The translations under genes and the position numbers were made by a program. From assembly GCA_018228645.1 (NCBI GenBank), contig CP073693.1, positions 2,050,253-2,114,252 on the forward strand: a DNA stretch of 64,000 nucleotides, in the 5' to 3' direction. Positions 16,633 through 23,544 of the stretch are shown one piece after another. The DNA comes from Clostridiaceae bacterium Marseille-Q4143. Its GTDB lineage: Bacteria; Bacillota; Clostridia; Lachnospirales; Lachnospiraceae. The notes under the pieces are model-generated. The model was not told the origin of the DNA. It did no database searches and was given only the letters and a program-made list of their open reading frames with translations. The first letter of the stretch is position 1. Every line of letters starts with the position of its first letter.

Positions 16633-17871
16633 ATGGCATACAGTGAACTGGTGAAAAATTTTAATCGTATTCGTGATTATATGAGAGAATTTTATGTTTA
16701 TGGATTCAAAAGCCGAGAAAAATACACCAGAAAAAGCGCGAGATCTTATGATGATGAAAAACGTAGATTGGAAAGCTGGCTCGGCGATTATATGAAATTT
16801 CGTCAGACCGCAGAAGGAAAAAATGTCTTTATTTCGATAGACAGTCGTTTGTCCGGTCACAATCCTCTTTTTAAAGCATGGAAAGCAAAGAGTTTTACAG
16901 ATGGAGATATTACGCTTCATTTTATTCTATTTGATATTCTGTCAAATCCTGATATCAGTATGTCACTTGGAGAAATTACTCGAGAGGTGGATGAGTATCT
17001 CTCACAGTTCTCAGAGCCAAGAATGTTTGATGAGTCGACAGTGCGGAAAAAGCTTAAAGAATATGAAAAGGAAGGTCTTCTGACTACAGAGAGAAGAGGA
17101 AAAGCAATTTATTACAGGAGATCTGACAGCAGCATCAACGTGGATCCGGATCTGTTGGATTATTTTTCAGAAGTACTTCCATGCGGTGTGATCGGCTCGT
17201 TTCTCCTTGACAAAATAGATGATCATGATAATCGTTTTGCATTTAAGCATCATTACATAACAGGAACGATAGATAGTGAGATTCTGTACATCATTTTTTC
17301 TGCAATCAGTGAAAAACGTGGCATCACATTAGAAATGATAAACAGAAACAGGGATCGTGACATCAATATATATGTAATTCCTATAAAAATCATGCTTAGT
17401 GTGCAGAGCGGACGGCAATATCTTATGGCATATGAACCACAATTTAAAAGAATCCATGCATTCAGAGTGGATCATATTGTATCTGTAAACGTAGAAGAGA
17501 TAAGTGAGCAGTTTGACACGGTACGAAGTAAATTTAACCATATGATTCCTCATATATGGGGCGTCAATACACAAAGCACTTCGGGTGCTCGAATGGAACA
17601 TGTCGAGTTTACAATTCATTATGCGGATGATGAACAGCATATCAAAAATCGCTTGGAGCGGGAAAAACGATGTGGAACGGTTGTGCATCTGGATTCAAAT
17701 ACCAGTCACTTTTCTGCGGATGTATATGATTCAGCAGAGATGATTCCATGGATCAGAACTTTTATTTGCAGAATTACAGAGGTTCATTTTTCAAATCAAG
17801 AATTAGATAAACAGTTCAAAACAGATTTAGAGGAAATGTATGCACTTTATGGAATCGGAGGTGATGAGTGA
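16633..17871 (+). CDS. WYL-domain protein, first of the RNA-repair locus
   Basis: 412 residues from ATG 16633, preceded by AAGGGGAGAA. An N-terminal winged-helix-like region (about 90-160, with VRKKLKEYEKEGLLTTERRG) is followed by a WYL-type domain with IYVIPIKIMLSVQSGRQYLM and FKRIHAFRVDHIVSV, the segment where WYL proteins bind ligands or nucleic acid ends. WYL proteins commonly regulate DNA-damage, RNA-repair and defence loci. It overlaps, within a base or so, the second WYL gene, and both precede the candidate Y RNA, TROVE and RtcB genes, so they probably sense RNA or DNA damage and control that locus. Confidence 0.8.
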   Translation: MAYSELVKNFNRIRDYMREFYVYGFKSREKYTRKSARSYDDEKRRLESWLGDYMKFRQTAEGKNVFISIDSRLSGHNPLFKAWKAKSFTDGDITLHFILFDILSNPDISMSLGEITREVDEYLSQFSEPRMFDESTVRKKLKEYEKEGLLTTERRGKAIYYRRSDSSINVDPDLLDYFSEVLPCGVIGSFLLDKIDDHDNRFAFKHHYITGTIDSEILYIIFSAISEKRGITLEMINRNRDRDINIYVIPIKIMLSVQSGRQYLMAYEPQFKRIHAFRVDHIVSVNVEEISEQFDTVRSKFNHMIPHIWGVNTQSTSGARMEHVEFTIHYADDEQHIKNRLEREKRCGTVVHLDSNTSHFSADVYDSAEMIPWIRTFICRITEVHFSNQELDKQFKTDLEEMYALYGIGGDE

Positions 17872-18783
17872 TTGATTTTCAGTGAGTTCTATGGTGCTTA
17901 TTACAATACAATTGCAGCAATACTTACGGAAGCGGTTGCGCATCCCGTATCTGAGCAGGAGCTGAAAAGAATCATACAGCAGCATGCATTTGAAGAGAGC
18001 AAAGTAATGATCCCGGATGCAATCAGGGATGAAAAATGGCAGTTGATAAAAAAAGACGGGACAACTCCTATAAAAAACAGACCATCCATGCCGCTTTCAA
18101 CCTTACAGAAAAGATGGTTAAAAGCAGTTTCCTGTGATCCACGAGTCCGCTTATTTGGAGAAATACAGTTTGATTTTCCAGATGTAGAACCGCTATTTCT
18201 TCCATCAGATGTGATTATATTTGATCAATATAATGATGGGGATCCTTATCAGGATCCCGCATATATTGCAAATTTTCGTTTGATTCTGGATGCAATCAGA
18301 AAAAAATATTCTCTGGATATTGTGGTGCGAACCAGAAAAGGAAAAACGGCCAGATACGTGATGGCACCTCAGTATCTTGAGTATTCAGAGAAGGATGATA
18401 AATTCAGACTAATTGGAGCAGATGAACGTTTTGGATGTACGATTAATCTGGGAAGAATCATGAGTTGTAAGCCTTGTGGTGAGACATTTGAGCCAGGACA
18501 GGAAAAGCGAGTTGTGCCAAAACCAAGAAGCGTGGTTTTTGAATTGACAGATCAGAGAAATGCATTGGAGAGAGTTCTTTTACATTTTGCACATTTTCAA
18601 AAGACAGCAGAGCAAATAGAGGAAAGCCGGTATTCTGTAACAGTTTATTATGATAAAGAAGATGAGACGGAGCTTGTTATCAGGATACTTTCATTTGGTC
18701 CAATGATAAAAGTTACAGCGCCTCAGAGTTTTGTAGATCTTATAAAACAGAGATTGATCCATCAGAAAAGTTGTGAGCACTAA
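17872..18783 (+). CDS. Second WYL-domain protein, TTG start
   Basis: 303 residues. The start is a TTG at 17872 directly after the stop of the first WYL gene, supported by GGAGGTGA at 17857-17864. The C-terminal half has WYL-like strands (DNFxLILDAIRKKYSLDIVV-type segment, then KTARYVMAPQYLEYSEKDDKFRLIGA) and a terminal WCX-like region (MIKVTAPQSFVDLIKQRL). No clear N-terminal HTH is seen, so it may act as a partner to the first WYL protein. The last codons form the left arm of a terminator, which ends the regulator pair before the Y RNA candidate. Confidence 0.75.
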   Translation: MIFSEFYGAYYNTIAAILTEAVAHPVSEQELKRIIQQHAFEESKVMIPDAIRDEKWQLIKKDGTTPIKNRPSMPLSTLQKRWLKAVSCDPRVRLFGEIQFDFPDVEPLFLPSDVIIFDQYNDGDPYQDPAYIANFRLILDAIRKKYSLDIVVRTRKGKTARYVMAPQYLEYSEKDDKFRLIGADERFGCTINLGRIMSCKPCGETFEPGQEKRVVPKPRSVVFELTDQRNALERVLLHFAHFQKTAEQIEESRYSVTVYYDKEDETELVIRILSFGPMIKVTAPQSFVDLIKQRLIHQKSCEH

Positions 18784-18802
18784 GTGTTCGCAACTTTTTT
18801 TC
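18768..18802 (+). terminator. Terminator overlapping the second WYL stop codon
   Basis: AAGTTGTGAGCAC (18768-18780), loop TAA (the stop codon), GTGTTCGCAACTT (18784-18796), then a run of Ts. It separates the regulator pair from the Y RNA/TROVE/RtcB genes. Confidence 0.85.
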
Positions 18803-18838
18803 CGTGAAAAAAGAATAAAAAAAAGTAAAATAACAGTA

Positions 18839-18951
18839 AAGATGCTCACAGCAATGGAAAAAGAATACAATCGCTTATGTAGAAGAGCACCTGACTCAGA
18901 CTCAGGCTGTTGCCCGGTGTGATCCCGGGTTTGTATTACGGAAAGCATCTT
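18839..18951 (+). ncRNA. Candidate bacterial Y RNA with a tRNA-like module
   Basis: An 8-bp outer stem (AAGATGCT 18839-18846 with AGCATCTT 18944-18951) encloses a cloverleaf. Its parts are a 7-bp acceptor-like stem (AATACAA 18864-18870 / TTGTATT 18931-18937), a D-like arm (GCT/AGC, 18873-18888), a 5-bp anticodon-like arm (CCTGA 18890-18894 / TCAGG 18902-18906 with a 7-base loop) and a T-like arm (CCCGG 18913-18917 / CCGGG 18925-18929 with a 7-base loop). The T-loop lacks TTC, the D-loop lacks GG and there is no CCA end, so it mimics a tRNA rather than being one. Bacterial Y RNAs are known to have this fold and lie beside Ro60 orthologues; the TROVE gene starts 35 bases downstream. Confidence 0.82.
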
Positions 18952-18985
18952 GTATCAAAGACAGCGTAGAAAAGGAGGTGTCCTG

Positions 18986-20452
18986 ATGTTGGATTTGCTG
19001 AAACAGAAGGCGCGGATGACGGAGACAGAAAATGGTGCAGTTACATATGAAACCAGCGGATCGGAGTGTCTGGATCTGTTTGCGTCTATTGGTGCATTCA
19101 GACATGCAGGTGATGAAGAGATCATCAATTGCTTTATACGAGCATATACGGAAAATGCAGATCTGGCTATGAAGATCCTTTTCTATGCCAGAGACATAAG
19201 AGGAGGCCTGGGGGAACGTCATGTATTTCGCACCATCTTCTTATGGCTTGCGAAAAATGAAACAGAATCTGTGAAGAAAAATTTAAAATATGTTTCAGAA
19301 TATGGCAGATTTGATGACTTGCTTACACTTCTGGATACTCCCTGTGAAAAAGAAATGTTAGATTTGCTTAAGTTGCAGTTTACGGAAGATTTGCACTGTG
19401 CATCAGCAGGAGAACATGTATCACTTCTGGCAAAATGGCTTCCTTCTGTAAATACATCTAATAAGCAGGCGGTTCGAAATGCCAAAAGAATTGCACGGGC
19501 ATTTGGCATGAATGATGCTGCATACCGGAAAAATGTAGTACTGCTTCGCTCCAAAATTCATATCATTGAGAATTATCTTCGCGAAAAAGATTATTCCTTT
19601 GATTATGAAAAACAGCCCTCCAGAGCAATGTATAAGTATGGAGATGCATTTGAACGAAATGATGAAGAACGGTACCATACATTTCTTTCACTGCTGTCTG
19701 AAGGAAAGGCAAAATTGCATGCAGATCATGTGTGTCCGTATGAGTTGGTGGAACCATATTTGACTGCAGATCTGAAAAATATTTCTGAAGCTGAAAAAAG
19801 AATATTGAATGCTACATGGGATTCGTTACCAGATTATGGAAACAATGAAGATGCCCTTGCTGTAATTGATACTTCCGGATCAATGTACTGGTCTGGCAGA
19901 CCATTGCCTGCTACCGTGGCATTATCCCTTGGAATCTATTTGGCAGAACACAACAAAGGGAGATTCAGAAATCATTTTATTGAATTTTCAGCCCGGCCGC
20001 AGTTGATAGAAATGAAAGGGAAAACATTTGTAGACAAGCTTCGGTATATTATGACATTTAATGAAATTGCAGATACGAATCTGGAATCTGTATTTGATTT
20101 AATATTGCATACAGCTATGGAAAATCATATATCACAGGAAGAAATGCCGTCTAAACTTGTTATTATTTCGGATATGGAATTTAATTGTTGTGTTGAAAAT
20201 GCTTCTGAAACAAATTTTGAAAATGCAAGAAAAAAATATGAGGCGAATCACTACAGACTGCCACAAATTATATTCTGGAATGTCGCGGGCAGACATCGTC
20301 AGCAGCCTGTGACTATGAATGAGCAGGGAGTCGTGTTGATTTCGGGAGCAACACCAAAACTTTTTCAGATGACAATGGGAGGACAGCTTTCGCCTTATAC
20401 ATATATGATGAAAATATTGGAAAGTGAGCGCTATGCGAAAATCATAGCATGA
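18986..20452 (+). CDS. rsr: TROVE/vWA protein (Ro60/Rsr-like)
   Basis: 488 residues from ATG 18986, with AAAGGAGGTG just upstream; the longer frame from 18950 overlaps the Y RNA candidate. The N-terminal HEAT-repeat ring is recognisable from IINCFIRAYTENADLAMKIL and ARDIRGGLGERHVFR. The C-terminal von Willebrand A domain has the metal site AVIDTSGSMYWSG (about residue 290). Ro60-like proteins bind misfolded RNA ends in the ring and Y RNA outside it, and deliver RNA to nucleases in quality control. Adjacent Y RNA-like and RtcB genes support this role. DUF2828 proteins are a close alternative name. The ATGA junction couples it to the next gene region. Confidence 0.83.
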   Translation: MLDLLKQKARMTETENGAVTYETSGSECLDLFASIGAFRHAGDEEIINCFIRAYTENADLAMKILFYARDIRGGLGERHVFRTIFLWLAKNETESVKKNLKYVSEYGRFDDLLTLLDTPCEKEMLDLLKLQFTEDLHCASAGEHVSLLAKWLPSVNTSNKQAVRNAKRIARAFGMNDAAYRKNVVLLRSKIHIIENYLREKDYSFDYEKQPSRAMYKYGDAFERNDEERYHTFLSLLSEGKAKLHADHVCPYELVEPYLTADLKNISEAEKRILNATWDSLPDYGNNEDALAVIDTSGSMYWSGRPLPATVALSLGIYLAEHNKGRFRNHFIEFSARPQLIEMKGKTFVDKLRYIMTFNEIADTNLESVFDLILHTAMENHISQEEMPSKLVIISDMEFNCCVENASETNFENARKKYEANHYRLPQIIFWNVAGRHRQQPVTMNEQGVVLISGATPKLFQMTMGGQLSPYTYMMKILESERYAKIIA

Positions 20453-20478
20453 TGTCGAAAGAGGGGAGACAGGATATA

Positions 20479-21714
20479 ATGTTGGAGATAAAAGGGAAAG
20501 TAAATACTGCGGTTTGTTATGCAAAAACGGTAGAGGATAGTGCAATAGAGCAGATTCGCAGAATGTGTGATTACGGGCTGACAGAGGGCAGTCAGATAAG
20601 AATTATGCCAGATGTACATACAGGAAAAGGATGTACGATAGGAACTACAATGACTGTAATAGATAAAGTATGTCCTAATATTGTAGGAGTAGATATTGGT
20701 TGCGGAATGTATACTGTAAAATTAGAAGACCTACATCTTGACTTTGAAAAAATAGATGAAGTATGTCATTATATTCCATCTGGGCTGGATACCTGGGGTG
20801 GCAGAATAGAGAGGTTTGATCTTACAGGGCTTCGGTGTTATCGTGCACTGCAAAATACAAAAAGACTGGAAAGATCACTTGGAACACTTGGAGGAGGAAA
20901 TCACTTTATAGAAATAGATAAAGATACAGATGGAACTTGTTATTTAATCATTCATTCTGGAAGTAGGAATCTTGGCAAGCAGGTAGCACAAATCTATCAA
21001 CAGCTTGCAATCGATCTTCATTCTGGAAAAGAAGATTATTTTATAAGAAGAGATGAGATTATTCGCACCTATAAGGCTGCTGGAAGGCGTAAAGAAATTC
21101 AGACTGCTTTAGAAAATTTAGAATCGGAATATGATGCAAAGATACCAGACGTTCCGGCTGATTTATGTTGGCTTTATGGAAAATTTCTGGAGGATTATTT
21201 GCATGATATTGAGATATGTCAGAAGTTTGCTTGCAGAAACAGAGAGAAGATAGCAGAAATCATCTTGGAAAGAACTGGAATGAGTTCTGTTGATACATTT
21301 CATACCATTCATAACTATATTGACACTCAAAAAATGATTCTGCGTAAAGGAGCTATTTCAGCCTATGCAGGAGAGAAAGTTCTGATCCCGATTAATATGA
21401 AAGATGGTTCGATTATAGCGGTTGGAAAAGGAAATCCAGAATGGAACTATTCGGCGCCTCACGGGGCTGGAAGAGTTATGTCTCGTGCGATGGCAAAAAA
21501 CACACTCAGTCTTGAAGCGTATAAAGATTCGATGGAAGGAATTTATACCACTTCTGTAAATGAGGGAACAATTGATGAGGCCCCTATGGCATACAAATCG
21601 CTGGACGATATTATGGACGCGGTGCAGGATGCAGTAGATATCGTAACAGTGATCCGTCCAGTTTATAATTTTAAAGCGTCAGGTACTTGCAAATGTAAGA
21701 ACACTAGTGTATGA
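20479..21714 (+). CDS. rtcB: RtcB-type RNA ligase
   Basis: 411 residues from ATG 20479 (GAGGGGAG 20461-20468 upstream; an ATG at 20449 overlapping the TROVE stop is possible). RtcB motifs are clear: MPDVHTGKGCTIGTT, VGVDIGCGMYTVK, GTLGGGNHFIEI, IHSGSRNLGKQVA and SAPHGAGRVMSR, which hold the metal-binding Cys/His residues and the histidine that is guanylylated. The enzyme joins 2',3'-cyclic phosphate (or 3'-phosphate) and 5'-OH RNA ends with GTP and Mn2+. Together with the Ro-like protein it would repair or sort cleaved RNAs, for example after toxin or ribotoxin damage. Its stop codon overlaps the decayed antitoxin promoter. Confidence 0.93.
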   Translation: MLEIKGKVNTAVCYAKTVEDSAIEQIRRMCDYGLTEGSQIRIMPDVHTGKGCTIGTTMTVIDKVCPNIVGVDIGCGMYTVKLEDLHLDFEKIDEVCHYIPSGLDTWGGRIERFDLTGLRCYRALQNTKRLERSLGTLGGGNHFIEIDKDTDGTCYLIIHSGSRNLGKQVAQIYQQLAIDLHSGKEDYFIRRDEIIRTYKAAGRRKEIQTALENLESEYDAKIPDVPADLCWLYGKFLEDYLHDIEICQKFACRNREKIAEIILERTGMSSVDTFHTIHNYIDTQKMILRKGAISAYAGEKVLIPINMKDGSIIAVGKGNPEWNYSAPHGAGRVMSRAMAKNTLSLEAYKDSMEGIYTTSVNEGTIDEAPMAYKSLDDIMDAVQDAVDIVTVIRPVYNFKASGTCKCKNTSV

Positions 21715-21820
21715 TCAAATCAGAAAGTGAATCGGATGTGACTCCGATTTGCCCTCAGTAGAATACTAAATGAGAAATAGCATCTAACTTTGGACGGTCT
21801 GGGATGATATTTCTTTTTGT
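21687..21820 (+). ncRNA. Second, degraded copy of the antisense RNA antitoxin
   Basis: TTGCAA (21687-21692), 17 bp, TATGAT (21710-21715) begin inside the rtcB 3' end. The following bases match the copy at 15866 almost throughout, including the AATCGGA...TCCGATT hairpin. The terminator stem (AAATAGCATC 21775-21784 / GATGATATTT 21803-21812) carries a mismatch from a C-to-A change. Confidence 0.65.
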
Positions 21821-21905
21821 CAAAATGATTGTCTATGTAAGACAGAGCCGCGAAAATTACTAACAATAAAGTTATACTTGAGGGCATCAGACATCGGAAA
21901 GTCAC
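21807..21905 (-). pseudogene. Decayed type I toxin copy
   Basis: The minus strand encodes ITLLLVIFAALSYIDNHFD then KKK, nearly identical to the intact toxin at 15966-16052. About 45 bases that hold the Shine-Dalgarno and the start codon in the intact copy are missing here. In the intact copy that stretch is bounded by two direct AGGGCATC repeats and here a single AGGGCATC remains, so slippage or recombination between them explains the loss. The stop codon is also changed (TAG to TAT), so the frame reads on. No good ribosome site precedes the remaining in-frame ATGs. Confidence 0.8.
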
Positions 21906-22087
21906 ATCCTGCTTTCTGAACGATTATACAAATAGTATAGCAAAAAAACAAATATAAGTACAATGAAAGAATTGAGTGATAGTATGCAGTAATTACAGAA
22001 ATGTGGTTGCTGCTTTTTGTTTACGCCATCAAAGCAAAATGGTATACTGATCATAAATAAACACATGTTTGGAGAGGTGGTATTGGC

Positions 22088-23203
22088 ATGCAGTTACCTT
22101 ATTCAGAGGAGCTAAATATTGAATATCTTGGAAAGTTGTTTGCTAATACCAGTGAGTGCTATAAGTTTTTCTGGTTTAAGGCAATTGTAGAAAAGGTGGC
22201 AAAGGGAAAGGCTGAATTGACTTATGAAGAACTGGTAGATGATATGATTGCTAATGCTTGGTATATGGTGACCGAATATCATCTGAATCTTGGGCCGAAA
22301 GACACACTGGAAAGTCTGGTTGCACTGATAAAGCAGAAAAATCCAGAGTTGAAATCCAGTGAAAAGAAAGATGTTATTCTCAAATTTTTAAAAAATACAG
22401 AGGATAAAGAAATTATCAGTAAAAAGAGAATCCTAACCTATAATGTGCCGTATCGTTTGCAGTCGCCATTTATGAAAAATGTGAAAGGCAAAGAGTGGAA
22501 TGCCGGAGAAAATGAGTTGATTGCGAAGATTAATCAAGAAAATCGTCTGATGTATTATTTTACGGCATTGAATGGACTTTCGACCAAAATACTGATTCAA
22601 AAAGACTGGGCGAAATATATTATGAAGAACCAGGAAATTATCAGAGGATGGCTGGAATATAATATGATCCTCTATATTCAGAAACGAAATCCGAGTGTTC
22701 CGGGAATTGCAGATAAATTATATCCACCGCAGGAGCGAAAGCTTGAAAAAGTGAAGAAATATTGGAAATTGATTCTGTCATTGGAGCCAGTGCATGAAAT
22801 CTATAAAGGAGAGATATTGACGGATAAGGATATTTCTATTGATCATTTCGTTCCATGGTCCTATGTGGCACATGATGAAATGTGGAATTTGAATCCAACA
22901 ACTAAAAGTATTAACAGCTCAAAGAGTAATAATCTGCCTGATTGGGGTATCTATTTTGAACGATTGGCCAGGCTGGAATTTCAGTCCTATCGATTGTTAT
23001 GGGAATATGAGGCAGTTCATAAAGAGTTCGAAAAATGTGCAAAGGAACATATCAATAACGATGATATCAGGTACAGAGTTTACAGACAGGGATTGGACTT
23101 TTCAACATTTGCAGGAGAATTACAGTCCGTAATTTTGCCAGTATATGAGTCAGCACAAAACTGCGGGTTCGGCAGTTGGAAATATCAAATGGGAGAAGTA
23201 TGA
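22088..23203 (+). CDS. HNH endonuclease-like protein
   Basis: 371 residues. The first ~240 are helical and unassigned. An HNH nuclease core follows at about residues 250-285: SIDHFVPWSYV, then WNLNPTTKSINSSKSNNLP, where the Asp-His pair and the following Asn/His-rich loop match the HNH_4 pattern. It would cut DNA (less likely RNA) in the cytoplasm. The start ATG 22088 follows GGAGAGGTGG. The next gene overlaps its stop (GTATGA), and a PLD-helicase and NUDIX gene follow closely, so the four form one operon. This resembles anti-phage nuclease/helicase cassettes, though no named system is identified. Confidence 0.78.
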   Translation: MQLPYSEELNIEYLGKLFANTSECYKFFWFKAIVEKVAKGKAELTYEELVDDMIANAWYMVTEYHLNLGPKDTLESLVALIKQKNPELKSSEKKDVILKFLKNTEDKEIISKKRILTYNVPYRLQSPFMKNVKGKEWNAGENELIAKINQENRLMYYFTALNGLSTKILIQKDWAKYIMKNQEIIRGWLEYNMILYIQKRNPSVPGIADKLYPPQERKLEKVKKYWKLILSLEPVHEIYKGEILTDKDISIDHFVPWSYVAHDEMWNLNPTTKSINSSKSNNLPDWGIYFERLARLEFQSYRLLWEYEAVHKEFEKCAKEHINNDDIRYRVYRQGLDFSTFAGELQSVILPVYESAQNCGFGSWKYQMGEV

Positions 23204-23544
23204 AAACGTATTATAAATTAATCCGAGACAAAATACCGGAAATTATTCAGGCGGATGGAAAAACATGTATCACACGAATCCTTTCTGATGAAGAATATGT
23301 GGATGCACTTGAAAAGAAGTTGAATGAAGAAGTGGCAGAATACCAGACAGATAAAAATCTGGAAGAGCTGGCAGATATTCTGGAAGTACTGCAGGCAATT
23401 TGTATTGCTAGAGGATATACACTGGAAGAATTAGAAACAGCGCGGGCAAAGAAAAGCAAGGAACGTGGTGGATTTGAAAAAAAGATTTTTCTTGAGAGAG
23501 TAGAAAGCATAGCAGATGGAGAAAAGCATGAACAGGGTAAATGA
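23200..23544 (+). CDS. MazG-like nucleotide pyrophosphohydrolase
   Basis: 114 residues. YKLIRDKIPEII at the start and the helix pair with EEVAEYQTDKNLEELADILEVL carry the ExxE...ExxD metal-binding pattern of the all-alpha NTP pyrophosphohydrolase (MazG/PRA-PH) superfamily. Such enzymes hydrolyse dNTPs, NTPs or modified nucleotides to monophosphates. The start overlaps the HNH stop by four bases, and the last codons overlap the start of the PLD-helicase gene (23528). In this operon it might lower nucleotide pools or remove modified nucleotides during defence; that role is inference. Confidence 0.75.
   Translation: MKTYYKLIRDKIPEIIQADGKTCITRILSDEEYVDALEKKLNEEVAEYQTDKNLEELADILEVLQAICIARGYTLEELETARAKKSKERGGFEKKIFLERVESIADGEKHEQGK

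Noticed and set aside
18864..18937. A tRNA-Leu with anticodon CAG
   Set aside because: The cloverleaf fits, but the T-loop lacks TTC, the D-loop lacks GG, the long variable arm of tRNA-Leu is missing and there is no CCA end; the extra outer stem and TROVE neighbour fit a Y RNA better.
15845..21990. A CRISPR array or IS element from the repeated sequences
   Set aside because: There are only two long copies far apart and their content is explained by a type I toxin-antitoxin locus.
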